Source of the DNA: Tomocerus qinae
Lineage: Eukaryota; Arthropoda; Collembola; Entomobryomorpha; Tomoceridae
Reading direction: 5' to 3'
Length of the DNA: 64,000 nt
NCBI GenBank assembly: GCA_020055645.1
Contig: CM034548.1
Coordinates: 23,424,201 to 23,488,200 of the forward strand
Part shown: positions 42,187-55,200 of the stretch, in pieces
How the letters are laid out: every line of letters begins with the position of its first letter
How positions within the stretch are numbered: the first letter of the stretch is position 1
Position numbers and translations under genes: made by a program
Notes under the pieces: generated by a model
The model's input: only the letters and a program-made list of their open reading frames with translations
Databases searched by the model: none
Told to the model about the DNA's origin: nothing

Positions 42187-45100
42187 TTACAAGACGTGTA
42201 GATGGTGTGCGAGAGCGCGGTGTGCGTGTTTTCCGAGGGAGATTCCAGTCAAGAAAGCGAGCTTGTGTGCGTATTGACAAGGAGCAGGGACGGCGACAGT
42301 GCCGGACCAGTTGAAGTAGAGATGGCACATTTTGTACGAGATAATCTGGATCCGATCCGGAGAGAGGCCTTGGTTGTCGTACAGAACGTTGAATGACGTC
42401 GGACTCACCGTCCCTTGCCGAGCTGTCTGCGACACCAGGAAAAAGTCGTACCTGCATCAACAACAGAATTTATATTTACGTATTGGAGGTAAGAGATACT
42501 ATGCAAGATATATATTTACAATGGAGACAACTTGAGACAAGATTCTGGATATAGTAAAGTAAATGTAAAGTAATATTAAATACCTTTCTGGCAAAGTGAC
42601 GACGTCGTCAACGACGGTGCCTGGTGGAGGATTGTCTGCTCCTTTAGTCCCATATCCTTTGGCGAACAGACGAGTGTTGATCTTCTTGGTGACCACGATG
42701 AACGTCAGCTTCGGAATCTCTTTCCCTTCACCCCCGTACAACTCACGCAACGCTTCCTGTTTAATTACAATTAAATTAATTATCCCTTTTATCATTATCT
42801 TATAGTTAACGAATTATGGAGGAACCTGAACTTGCTGCACTTCCAACACTCTGACGTAGCCCAGTTGACCTTCACCCACTCCATCACGGAACAGGATGAT
42901 TCTGTCGGGCAGGAATCCGTTCTTCATCTTGTAGGCATTACAGCATTCTATACAAGTAAGTTAATAATAATTAATTAAAAGAATAATTAAATATAAATTA
43001 GATTAACTAAAAGGAGAGAGATTAACTTTTGATGTCGAGGTTGAGGTTCTTGGAGAGTTCTTCGTTGGACTGGTGGTTGGAGGTGACAGAGAAGTAGGAT
43101 GCCAGGGAGGCCGAAGTCGTGCAGACCGTGGCACCAATGCTGAAGCCAGAGCCTTTCGCGCCGCTGTAGACATCAAATCCAACGACCATTAAGTTCTTGA
43201 GAGGCAACTTGATGGACCACGGCTCCCCGCCCAACTTCGTACACATCTGAATTGTCATCTTGGTCGCGATCGACATCAGACCCTTCGACACCGCGTTCTT
43301 CGCCAACATGCATTGCGACGGAACTAAATTCATTAATTAGATTATTATTTCTATTCAATTATTATTATTACAATTCAATTATTATTATTACTATTAACTA
43401 CAATCACTTACTGCCCATGTCGACGCTGAGGCGTTTCTTGACGGCCGAGTACAGGTCCAGTTTGTTGTTCGGCAGAATCACGAACAGCATTTGGAAGTCC
43501 TTCCCACTTTGTTCAGCGTTGTCGATAGCTTTCAGGTAAGTCGGGATTCGAGTGTCATTAAGCTTCACTCTGCATATAATTAATTATAATTAAGATATTA
43601 ATTAATTAAGATATAATTCAATATAATTATAATAATTATATCAAATATAATTATAGATTTACATGTCTAAAGGCTGGCGAATTTGGAAATTGAGAGGCCC
43701 AGAGACTTTCATCATAGTGCGGACCAAGTTGTCGACTGCCGATGCATCTCGTTGAGGGACGAGGATTATCCATTGGTCCAAGTTGACAGCGTTCAGGAGT
43801 TTCTTGGCTGGTGAATAAAATAAATATTATTTATAACTAAATTAATTTTAATTTAATTTAATTTTAATTTAATTTAATTTTAATTAAATTAAATCTAAAT
43901 TAGGTCACATCGGAAAGCCATGGTCCAGTCTGCTTTGTCGTTGGCTTGTTCATTGGTTCCGTCGGCGAAAAGAATAGACTCTCGAGGGAGAGTGCGACCT
44001 GGACAGTCGACCAAGTTTTGGTCGAAGCCGACTTCCCACTGCATGATGTCCTCCATGACCTGATAATGATAATATAAATTAATGTAAGTTAATATAATTA
44101 ATAAATAATGTAAATAAATATGTTAATAATTAAATATAATAATTAATAATAATTACTTGTGGAGTGGAGGTGAGTCTTTGGATGAAGGCGGTTATGGCGT
44201 GTGTCTTTTTGTTGGGTGGCATGTGGAGATGTTGTGCGAGGTCCTTCATGAGGGAGAAGTTGGCTCTCATTTGGTCGGTGAGTCCGGTGAGTTGGCAGAG
44301 TTCGGGGATGAGAAGAATGTTGTTGGTGTGGCCACGATGCAATTCTTTTTGGAGGGGCGGGAGAGGAGCAGCGGTTGTTGCATGTCCGAGATGTCGATAT
44401 TGTAACGATTTTTGTAGTAGGCAGCATAGGTGATTGGTTTTCCTCCTTGCTCGAAAGTGGTCAGTGGATTGGCCTTGAAGTCGATGTCGTCCACCCGGTA
44501 GGTCTTCCTGTTGTAGTAAGTCATCACGATCGCCCCTTTCAGCTCCGTCTCCACCGCCTCTTCAAAATTCCTCGCCGACCCTTTCAGACTCTTCACCACC
44601 GTCAGCACGTTGTCCAGTCGAAGTACTTTGTGGGTCAACTCCACGCACAGAAGAACATCCTTCTCGTGCTTACGCATCGATGTCACGTACCCTGATATTA
44701 TTTAATTCATTTTATATAATTAATATATTTATTTAATTGAGATTAAATAATATAAATTAAATTACCTGGCCAGAGTTGGAGACGGTGTTGGTTGACGGTG
44801 ATGGCGGCGTGACTGTCGTAGAAATTCCGCCCCATCTCTTCCAGCCCCATTCCGTAAAGACATTTTCTGACGATGATGTTGTAGAACTGCGTGTAGACAG
44901 GGTCCGAGGGAAGGACTTTTCCGACGAGCCTCAGCTTCATCACAACTTCGGTCTCGTCCTTCTTGTTGATGCATGGCAGGGTGACGACCTCCTCTTCACT
45001 CAGGGGCGATGATTTGTAGAGCAGAGTTCCATCGAAGATGTGCGCTCCAATCACAGCTCGCTGTCCACGAACAATCGCCTTCCGAACGTCCAGCCGGTCT

Positions 45101-45670
45101 TCTTGCGGCTTGAAATCCACGCGGTATTGATAAAGAGCCCAATCCGCAGGGCATCTCAACCGAAAGTAGTTTGATACAAGCCCGATCTTCGTCCCAGAAG
45201 TCCCCTGCTTACTCGCCAAATCCTCCGGTCGTGTCACCGTCGACTCCGAAAACACATTCGGTCCCACAAGTCGGTTCCCACGATGAGCACCGCGCTCTCC
45301 CACTGCTTCCGCATCGCTCAATTTCTCCAGCATATATGGCTGTGGAGAACTCGAAGACGCCGACGAAGAATTATCCTCCGATCTTCTCCTGCAAAATACG
45401 AAAACGGGTAAATAGTTTGTAATTTGCAATTCAAAAAGTCATATTTTGAATGATTTTTGAAAGTTTGATAAGTCTCTAAAATTAAATGATATGATTATAA
45501 ATCACTTACGGTTGGCCGGAGATATTCAAGCGGCCGATGCCTGTCTCGGGAGTTTCAAAATGGTCACCCGGGCGTCTAGGAGGAGATCCAGTTCTGGGGT
45601 AGTCAGCTCGTACCCGACCTCGGGCTCGTCCTCTGCCCATCGGTGCAGGCGTCGGAGGAGGGTAGCTCAT
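42187..45670 (-). CDS. piwi: Piwi-clade Argonaute, with one apparent 1-nt frameshift
   Basis: Family role: binds piRNAs and cleaves or silences transposon RNA in germ cells. Ten exons: 45510-45670, 44766-45388, 44157-44691, 43909-44059, 43663-43807, 43412-43569, 43027-43323, 42826-42947, 42584-42756 and 42187-42451. The N-terminus has Arg-Gly repeats (MGRGRARGRVR), typical sites of arginine methylation. PAZ follows (YNRKTYRVDDIDF), then MID and PIWI. Catalytic Asp (VVGFDVYSG, about 642), Asp (LFRDGVGEGQ, about 712) and His (CQYAHKLAF, about 851) are present. The exons sum to 2630 nt, one short of a frame. The frame changes in exon 3 at the five-A run (plus-strand T run 44346-44350), between QPLLLSRP and NNILLIPELC. 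One more base would give about 876 residues, normal for Piwi. Either a sequence error or a young inactivating mutation. Codons look G/C-ending, unlike neighbours. Confidence 0.93.
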
Positions 45671-45870
45671 CTTGGACTGGAGGACAACTTCGGCACAGAA
45701 TCCAGGATAGTGAAACTCGGTGGAATCAGACTTCAGCGATGAATATGCTCGAATGGAGAAAATTGGCAGCAGGTCCAGGAGAGTCCAGGAGAGTCCAAGA
45801 GAGTTTTCTTGAGGTCCTTTCTCTCTGAAGATCAGGAGAATTGTGACTCTCCAGGCTCACCGGCCTCCAT

Positions 45871-45877
45871 TTTTATA
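45871..45877 (-). promoter_or_regulatory. TATA box upstream of piwi
   Basis: TATAAAA on the minus strand, 200 nt before the ATG. It implies a leader of roughly 170 nt. That leader contains repeated AGGAGAGTCC motifs (complement near 45775-45800). Confidence 0.45.
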
Positions 45878-46000
45878 CAATTTTTCAGAACAAAGAATCT
45901 GCCATCTTTTCCAATCCAACATCCAGATACTTCATTAGGAGACAAAGAAGAATAAAGAGTATGAACGCAAGGAAAAAAATATGTAAATTATGCAGAAATT

Positions 46001-46170
46001 ATTCAAATGAGGATGAATAATATTCAAATTAGGATAAATAAGAATAATATTCAAATTAGAATAAAGAAGAATAATATTCAAATTAGGATAAAGAAGAATA
46101 ATATTCAAATTAGGATAAAGAAGAATAATATTCAAATTAGGATAAAGAAGAATAATATTCAAATTAGGAT
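46001..46170. repeat. 27-bp minisatellite upstream of piwi
   Basis: About six units of AATAATATTCAAATTAGGAT plus AAAGAAG. The array is bracketed by direct copies of ATGTAAATTATGC at about 45981 and 46176. It lies between the minus-strand TATA box of piwi and a plus-strand TATA box at 46269. Confidence 0.85.
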
Positions 46171-46268
46171 TAAAATGTAAATTATGCCAATATATGCAAA
46201 ATTGAGAAAACATGACATGGAAGTGTCATAAGGGATGGGGGAATGAAAGAACAAAGGGATTTGGAGAG

Positions 46269-46277
46269 TATAAAAAG
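46269..46277 (+). promoter_or_regulatory. TATA box of an unassigned plus-strand promoter or solo LTR
   Basis: TATAAAAAG is followed by AATAAAAGTG about 64 nt later. The spacing of TATA box and poly(A)-like signal resembles a retrovirus-like LTR, but no flanking target duplication was found. It could instead drive the membrane-protein gene at 47097. Confidence 0.35.
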
Positions 46278-46554
46278 CACCTACCTGAGAGCCTTGAAAT
46301 CATTCTTAAGCTGAACTCTTTAGAGGAGCCAAAAATAAAAGTGTCCCCATTATTAGACTGAACTTCAAGTCTATTAAGTGGACTCTAAAATCTTTTCTCC
46401 GATTTTATTTAGGTCTACTCAGTGAACTAGTATGAATGATAAAAAGATCGCACTGTTTGTATATTTGAAAAACTGATATCGTGCGACGGCCGACATTGAA
46501 ATTGGAGAAGAATGAAATGGGAATGATTCGGATTTTTTTTTCGAAACAGTGGTT

Positions 46555-46970
46555 TCTTATTTGTAATTTCTTGTCTATAATATCTTATGAGTTCATTTAC
46601 ATCACATTGGTTTCATTTTTTGGAAATTTACTTTAGTCAGCAAATTGCAAGCAAATTAAAGCAAATCAAGCAAATACCCATGTACTAGATGTACATCCAC
46701 ATAATATGCAATAAAATAGGACATTCAACTTGCTATGAAGGGCATCCGGTTTGATTTGAAACCATTTGGGCCAATAAGCTCGCTTACTAAACTATAAAAA
46801 TATTATATTCTCTGTCAGGAGTATTGACTCTTGGTTTTATAACCATCTGCCATCCGCATGACGTGTCCGCTGGATCCCTACTGCACCGCAAAAATTTCTT
46901 ATTGATTCGTGAACTTTTCTGTATTTAGAAGAAGCTGTGTGTATCTATTTTTAAACAAGTAATATCTACT
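46555..46970. repeat. copy of the sequence upstream of aminotransferase copy 2
   Basis: Closely matches 22085-22470 in the same orientation over about 400 bp, with small indels. In both places the block precedes a plus-strand gene. Confidence 0.8.
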
Positions 46971-47096
46971 TTTCTTTTATTATACAAGAATTAATACCCA
47001 ATTTGATTAGGAAACCCTGTGGTTTTCGATTTTATTATGTGAATGCCCCAAAGTTTTAAGCACAACTTTTTCTACTTTTTGATACATTTTATAGAG

Positions 47097-49242
47097 ATGC
47101 TGGTCCAAGTTACGTCAACGATGATGTCTGTTACTCACATGGTCTGTGAACAACTTAATAATTTCCATTTTAATTTATGTCTTCTCAACTCAAGTCTTAG
47201 AACTCAAAACACCATTAAACTATTAAGAATGGCGACTAGACTGTTTACATTATAGAAAATGAAAACGATATCAGTCATGGAAATGGGTTGTCCTTCACCT
47301 TATTACCCGTCCGGCGTCCTAGCCGTTTTATTTTATCCAGGTTTCTAAGATGTAGACAGCAATGATTAATGATATGCAGTAATAATATATATTTTAGTGG
47401 AGCCAAAATTAAGGATTACTTAAAATTTTACAAACTGACTCTACAGTATATCGTAAATATTTCATTTCTAGGGCTTGAGTTAATTTTTATCCGTTGTAAG
47501 CCAATTTAGCCACTGGCCAACAATAATTTCTTGTCACTACTTCGATCTACTTGGAATTAGGATTTTTAAAATTTTGTCTTGCCAGGCTGTACCCTTAATT
47601 CCAACGATCCTTCCACACTATTTTTTATCTATTTGAATAAATGTCAGTGGGTATACGTATGGAGTCTGATCTGAAAGATAACTAATTCCATTTATGTATT
47701 ATCTTAAGATTGGTTGCTTAATTTAGTAATGTACCCATTTAGATTTTCACTTCCTTTGTCTGGCTGCTAATGCAACAACATTGTCATTCTGATAACCAGA
47801 ATTTAGTTTCGGAAGTCATTACGGTACGTAGATTTTGCATAATCTAAAATTATCTCAATATTTTTATTCGATATCAATATATTCTAATTCCAATAGCTCT
47901 TCAAAGATCCATCAACTGCGAATGCGATTTATCACATCAAGACTCATTTGCTATCCTCGACCTTCTTAGGACTGTTGAGCGTAATGGCTAACATATCGGT
48001 AAGACATATAGATAAAAGAAATACTATATCATACAAAGTGCACCCAAAACACTACTTTCATTGTAAAGTTGGAAGACATTGTATTAATATTGTATTGATT
48101 TAAAACTTAAGTGGTCTATGGCAATAAGTCAGTAATTTGAGCCAAAAAACAACAGAAGCATTATTTTTGCATGTAAACTAGCACCGGTTGCTCTGGAACA
48201 ATGTTTATTTGCATAAGTATACGAACATTGTTCATGGCTTACGGCTTACCATCGGTTGAATTGTTATGGCCTTCGGGTGACATTGACATAAAGCCTAATA
48301 GGACATGATGAGGACTGACTACAAACACTAACGATGGATTTAAAATGACAATGTGACAGTTTAATTTCAGTATGAAGTGCATACATTTAAAAAAAAATTA
48401 TTTCTTAATAATGAAAGTTTACTTTTAGTGCGAATTTGCATCGATTCTAAATTTAGAACTTTTATAACCTCTAAGATGTCATTGTGTGATAAAGAACATG
48501 CATATCTCAAATGTGAAAAACAAGTCAATGTTTTTCTTTTGTGGTCTTTATCTTTTAAGAGGGTAGATGTACGAAAATAGATAAAAGTAATGTAGGCAAA
48601 AGGAGAAGGTGATTTTGTGTATATTGTCGAATGTCCTGTGGCGGATTAATAAGTGAGCATAGCGCATTATTACCCAGTTAACCCAGTACCTATGAAATGA
48701 AAGTAAATAAAAGAAAATGTAACAAAATGCCTCAATTTGCAAGTTAAATTGTAGCCTTAAGAGTTATATTCTATGTTAATCTCCCTTCTGATAGTTACAA
48801 TTACAGAATGAAGAAAGGAAGATAAAAACGGAGCATGGTTACAAATTATTTCCAAGTTAAGATTGTAAAAGTAAGTGGGACATGAGCTTTGACTAATTGA
48901 AACGTGAATTTGTATTTGCAGAGACATTACCATGGAATGAGAATTTGTATATTGTTGAAGATTGTACTCTTGTTGTGGGGACTGATTGGATTAGTCATCA
49001 TTTATGTTAAGGATGTCGACCTTCCCCAATTAATTTGTTTTAGCAAAGACGGCATCAAAGTTGTCGCAGCATTCTTTGTAATTTCTTTACTCCACTTTGC
49101 ATCGATTTCAATACACTTAAAATATACAAATAACAAAAGCTCAACGGCTTATCTTCGACGACAGCTTTCAAAATCTAGAACTGCCAGTTCCGAAAACGGT
49201 ATGAAATTAGTTCCACTTGGTGCCAAGCTTGACGACATGTAA
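47097..49242 (+). CDS. small multi-pass membrane protein, unrecognised
   Basis: Exons 47743-47823, 47897-47998 and 48922-49242 join in phase 0 with good acceptors (CATTTAG, CCAATAG, TTTGCAG). They give IFTSFVWLLMQQHCH, LFKDPSTANAIYH and RHYHGMRICILLK onward. A plausible but uncertain first exon is 47097-47141 (MLVQVTSTMMSVTHM, donor GTCTGT), for a total of 182 residues. Hydrophobic segments lie near residues 10-25, 60-74, 82-104 and 117-137, consistent with four membrane passes. A basic, Ser-rich tail follows (YLRRQLSKSRTASSENG). An AATAAA lies 52 nt after the stop. I do not recognise the family; the tetraspan-like layout does not assign a function. The first exon is the weakest part. Confidence 0.55.
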
Positions 49243-49293
49243 AGAAAACCCAACTTCTCCTCGATTGATTCGCATACAGTTGAAATATTATGC

Positions 49294-49299
49294 AATAAA
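49294..49299 (+). terminator. poly(A) signal of the multi-pass membrane protein gene
   Basis: AATAAA 52 nt downstream of the stop codon, repeated four bases later. Confidence 0.6.
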
Positions 49300-52200
49300 T
49301 AAAAAAAATATCTACGAAGGTTCTAGATAGGTTCATAGATTATCTATTCCAAGAATTAAGAAAGTGTTTTACGTAACTTGTAACCTACCAGAGTTCATAC
49401 AAAAATTATTGAAAGCTATGTAACTTTGATAATGTGCTATGATTCTTAACTTTTGAAAAATTAGTATCTCAATAATTGCTGAATTTAGATAAGCAACAAG
49501 ATAAAGTAGTTATAAATCACGACAACACAAAAATCAATGTACTTGTATACTATTATCTAAATGTATTTATATCGGCTCTTGGTAATATTAGTTTTACGTG
49601 TAGCAGTGGCAGTGATACAAATGAAACTATAACCTCACTATTCCATTCGGAATCAAAATAGGGAAAACATAAATGTTTTTTTTGCAATAAATGATATCAT
49701 TAAGTAAAAGTTGAGATATCTAATTTAATAACTAACTTACTTCATAGCCATAAGGTTTATTAGTTTCCTCAAAATGTGTAAAAAGAAATAAATTGACAAA
49801 TTATGGATTTCAATGCCTTTTAGCTAATTATTGTAATAATTTCAGCAAGTCATTTAATTATTTTTCAAATCATCTGTTTACAATATTTTTAATTAGGAAA
49901 AATAGTGAAGAATGTAATAAATTACCTCAGAGCATTTAAACTAAAAGGGTAAGTACACTTTATCTATCTGCTTCATTAAGCTCTTCATGACAAAGCATAA
50001 TATTGTCATCCTTGTATGTTGTAATATTATTTCTCCTCACGGTTTAATTAAATTAAATCTTCTTGCCGAAGTAACACGTAGAAATAGTTGCATTAAGGAA
50101 AGAAATTGTCATTGTTTTTTGCTATGAAGAATTAAACACAATACGATATTTCTTTTGTGATTTGCAGATGATATGAAAAGTGTAGAGAGTACTTTCACAT
50201 AAAGAAGAGCATGATAATATGATAAGGAATGATAGCATCTTCACCCATGTTCATTTTAGGTAGAACTCTTCATTTTTAATGAAAATGTTTATATTAGAGT
50301 TCTTGCATGCTTATTAACTGAATCCTTTAAGTAACAGATTACACTGTAAATAGTGAAGCTTGGATGAAAAGATAATCACTTTCATTTCTTAAACTACGTG
50401 AGTGCAAGTGTGACTGGGACCACCAACAAAATTTACAATACCAGTAAAGCAATGATATTCTTTTGCATCCGTTGGATATCTACCAGCATTAGTATTCAGG
50501 TACTATATAGTAGTAAGTACTATATAGGTACCAATTATCCTATGCTTTTGTATAATAAAACACATTTACATGCCATAATTAAAGAAAATTGTTTTTTTTA
50601 TTCATTTAGTATGAATTTCAGATTGTTGATAACTTAATTCCATGTAAATTCTATTTACACCAGGCAAATATTTATTTGTACGTTAATAAATGATTTCTAA
50701 CTTCAGTAATAAGTTTTAAATGGATACCATTTTTAATTATGAATGACAAATATAAGTTTTTATGATTTAATGTTCCAATTTCTGTCGTTCTCCATCAAAA
50801 AATACGATAATTTCCAATAGGTTCATGCGTCATAGTTGCGCATATTTTTATGTGCACTACTAAGCGCTGCTGTCTATTTGAGTAGGTATGAAAAATTGAA
50901 ACGAGCGTAAGATTTGATATATAGGCTATTTGGCTGAGAATTGGTTTGGTATATACCTACGATTGAGTTTAATGTTGAATAGTATTATAGTTGATTGCTG
51001 ACATCGTGCACTACTGCATTAGCTATTATAATATTACCTGTATTGTCTTGCTACAGATACATAGTAGAATAGGAGCTTACCGGTATAAATATTTGCGGTC
51101 GTGCTATCTCTCACCATTCACCAACCGTTACTTGTAAGTACCGAGTGTAAATAGGTATATATGCGAGATTTATCTTAATGAGTGTAAAGTTGTTTAAGTA
51201 GGAGGATTTTACACTTGTACTCACTATAAGCACAAAAGGGATAGACATTTCTTGTTCATCAAGCAGAATGGAGTTGGGCTAGTAGAGCATAGGAAAATAT
51301 TGCATTGTACATAGTATATTTGCGTTATTGTTTCTGGAGCTATTTATTTATTATGGGAAAGGCTTTGTGTAGGTAGATCAGAGAGGTTAGTTTAGAGTTC
51401 AGGCAGTTGGATGAGAAAGTTTCCGTATCGACGCACGACCCAGTGTTCTCTTTTCCGATTCTGCTCTCTAATAAACTCTTCACAAACAAACAAACGACCT
51501 TTTAATAATATAACCCTACTTTAGGTTGAACATCGTGCAAACAGTCAACAACCTACTTCGAATTCCTATTCAGCCGTCCAGTTAGCACGGAATATGAGAA
51601 ATGCACTAAAAAAAAGTTACAAAATACTAGATTACATGATTACCTAATTAACTTCATTCACAAACTCTATTGCTCCTAAATATATTCTCCAACAGAAGAG
51701 TTTTTAGAAAACATTTTATTTACAATAGACATTCACATTTTCATTCGGACTATATGGAACATTGTGAGAAAAAAAACATGATTTTTTGCTCACACATTCT
51801 CCTGAATTGTAACATCATTGTTGTTAGACATTAGAATAACAAGACAAAGTAAACCTTGGATTTTTTTGACAATCTAACATTATTTCCTTAAATCAGTCAT
51901 GTACCTGCGTTCACCTTGTACTTTTATAGACGGATAATTCTACCCACTAACGAAAAGTAAATTAAAATAACTAACTGCACTAACTTGCAGATCTAACTTG
52001 GACTATTAAATATTTGAGCATATCAGCTAGTACTAACTATGTGTGTGTTGGCATTAAAATCTTGTAGTAGTATAATATGGATGGTTTTTATGATTTGCTT
52101 CGCTACAGCCATATGTGTGTGAATAATGAAATTATGCACTACTAATACATACATAAGTACATAGCAATTTCTTAATTATAATTTAACTTGAGGTCCTTAA

Positions 52201-55200
52201 AGCATATATTTAATTTTTTATGTTTTGCTCATTGGTTAGCATGACATTCAGCAATGGGATAGCACAACAAGTTTAGCAGACAAATGAAAAACATCACTTG
52301 CTAATTTCTAGTCTGTTGCTCTTCTACTCAACGCTTAACTGCTCATTCACCAAAACTGCTAAACTTAATAGAAGCAGAGCGCTCAGCTCAGAATCAGACC
52401 AAAATAATCTGCAAGAATCACACTACAATATTCAGAGCGGCTTATAGCTCACCAAACAATAGCTATATTATTTTAGATGAACAAACAAAACAATATTTTA
52501 CAGACCTTTGATAAGTTTACCTACACCTTCATCAATTCTAACACGTTTGGTACTAAATGTAGACAAACATTCCGACAGAAGCAAATAAATGTTGTTTCTA
52601 GTACATTTATATTATTTACTTACATATTATGTTCATTAGTTTATCGTATGAATTGTATTCTCTGTGCGCACATCATACTACAGAAATCTACAAGCGGAAC
52701 GGAGCTAATTGTACTATATACCAATGGTACTTTGACTATTTATATAACATACTTGTTTAGGTTGCTATTTCTGGAGCTACAATAATGTGAAAAATTAATC
52801 TACGTAATACAATATTGTAGTTAAAGTTATACGAGATAGATGAGAACTTATTTTACAGAAATATTTCTTACAAGTTTTATGAATATTAAAATATTATTTA
52901 GCACGTATAAGATTATAACTATATTTAGCATGTAATTTATTTAATTAGTATCACATTTACATCATCAGTGAACTTAGAATGGAATTCTTGAAGGTAGTTC
53001 CTTCGTTAGCATCTCCTTTGGCCTTCTATGCTGTGTAATTATGGTCAAATAAAATAAAAAATCGTGAAATTAAAAAACTTTTTAATATTTGGATATTTTT
53101 ACTCGACTGTCGTCCTACTTATATCAATTATAGTTATCTAACAAGAGTTCAGTACTATCTGCGATAAAGATTGAGAGGAAAAAAACAAGCGATAACATGA
53201 ATAATGATGATTGATGATGATATGGAAAACAAAGTTAACTACTTTGATGAACTGAAAGTTTAGGAGCCGCCATAAATTTTATTACTACATAACAATCAAG
53301 GTTATTAAATAATTGATATAATCAATTTACATTTACACTAATGCTTGCACTGAATGTCTGTTTATGTTTCTATTGGTCGACTTCTTAACTTATGGTCAAA
53401 AATCCTCCTTAATTTATTCTTTGTTTAAAATGTTTTCCAATTTAATTATTTTAGCATTTTTCTTGACAAATACTTTGATTAATATGAGTTATGTCCAATT
53501 GAAAAATAATCAAAAGTTTTGAATTTCAAGACAATTTACAATGAGGGACGAAACTTAAGCTAGGAAATGTAAACACATAAATCCTTAGTAAAATGTAATC
53601 AATTATTATTACTAATGCAAGTAAATAAATGCATTTAGTTTGCATTTAGTTTGTGTAGTTGACAGATATGAATTTTAATCTGATTTTGATGTACTAATCT
53701 TATTTATACCTTCACGATGTAGACGTAGAGAGAATGTGGATGATAAAAGCTACCGTCCTACATAAAAATAGGAAAACCACTTTGACAAACCCTTACGATT
53801 TAGGAAAAATAAAAACGCTAATAAGCAATTGTCAGTGGTAGATGTGCACTTTTTAGTTTGTCATTTGTTTCAAATATTTTTATGTCGTCAGTTACATCTG
53901 CACATCCTGTAATCAATGTAGACGGAAAGTAGTGTCCTCAATAGGACTAAAGTTGTTTTGGTGGTGGTACTAAATACACAGAGGAATTCATCTAGTCAAA
54001 AATAAAAAACTTAAGGAAAGGTACAGGGCACAACACAAATTAGACTGGCGATTAAATTTACCGTTTTAGAGAATACCTAGTTACGTTTTATTGCACTAAC
54101 TTTGGTTGCGTGATAATCTTGTACTGAATCAACCCTTTCGGAAATTGTAGAGCGTTTTACTACGTAGTAAAATTGTAGTTAACCTGTACTCAAGTACTCA
54201 CACTATTCACACACAAACATCGCATCATTTACTTTAGTATCTACGGATGGATTTTTTACAAGACTCACCATAAAGTAGTACGTATATAATATTATTAAAT
54301 ATTATAATGTTGATGCTAACTGACGAAACGACGGACTGATGAGCGTTTATTACTCTAAACAGTAGTGATCGTTGCGTCCTGTTATTCTGATGTTTGCATC
54401 TTATTGTCCTCGCCTTAATGCGAATTAGCTAAGCGAAATGCAAAACTTTCATGTCTGATGCTGCATCTTTTCATCTCAAGTTGAAATAGTCAAAAAAATA
54501 AAATCAACCAAATCGTTGTTCAATGGTCATTGAATTTCTCAAAACTACAAATCATCATGTCATGACAGTTTCACAAATAATATTTGCTGTAACAAATAGA
54601 AAACTAGTTTCGGTATTCAGACCACTATACGAATAGCAAACACATTTAACAGTCGAACTCTTTCCTATATTGTTACATGGCTATCAAATTTAAGACTAGT
54701 GAAACAATAACAGACCAATTATTTTTTGCTCGGCCTATAAGTACAAAGGACGCCCATTTATACTCCATTAAATCAGCACCGGAAATATGATGTAGTTATA
54801 AAGTTATAAACTAGTTACATCCAGTATGATCCAGTTCCCTGGAAACACTCAGAATATTTTTTCTTCAACACCGAGATATAATTTTAATTTGTTTGTGGTA
54901 ATAATGTCAATAAATAGTGCATAAAAATAGTATAGGTAGGTTACAAAGCGTTTTTATACTCTCAATTCAAATTTTGTCGTGTAGAATCAACAGGTGTAAA
55001 TTTACTCCCATCTTAAAATGTATTTAAGTATAACGTAGAATCAAAAAGAGGACGGAATCATAATTTTGGTGGACATTTCAACATTTTCAGCATCTATATT
55101 AATTAATGTGTGATTTTGTTGACATGTATGTAATCTTTTGTTTAACTAATCAGTCCCATTTCATATATAACACAAAGAGGCTGAGAAACCTCACCGCTAT

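Noticed and set aside
46210-46500. Solo LTR retrotransposon remnant
   Set aside because: TATA box and AATAAA spacing is suggestive, but TG...CA ends with a matching target duplication could not be found. Kept only as an alternative.
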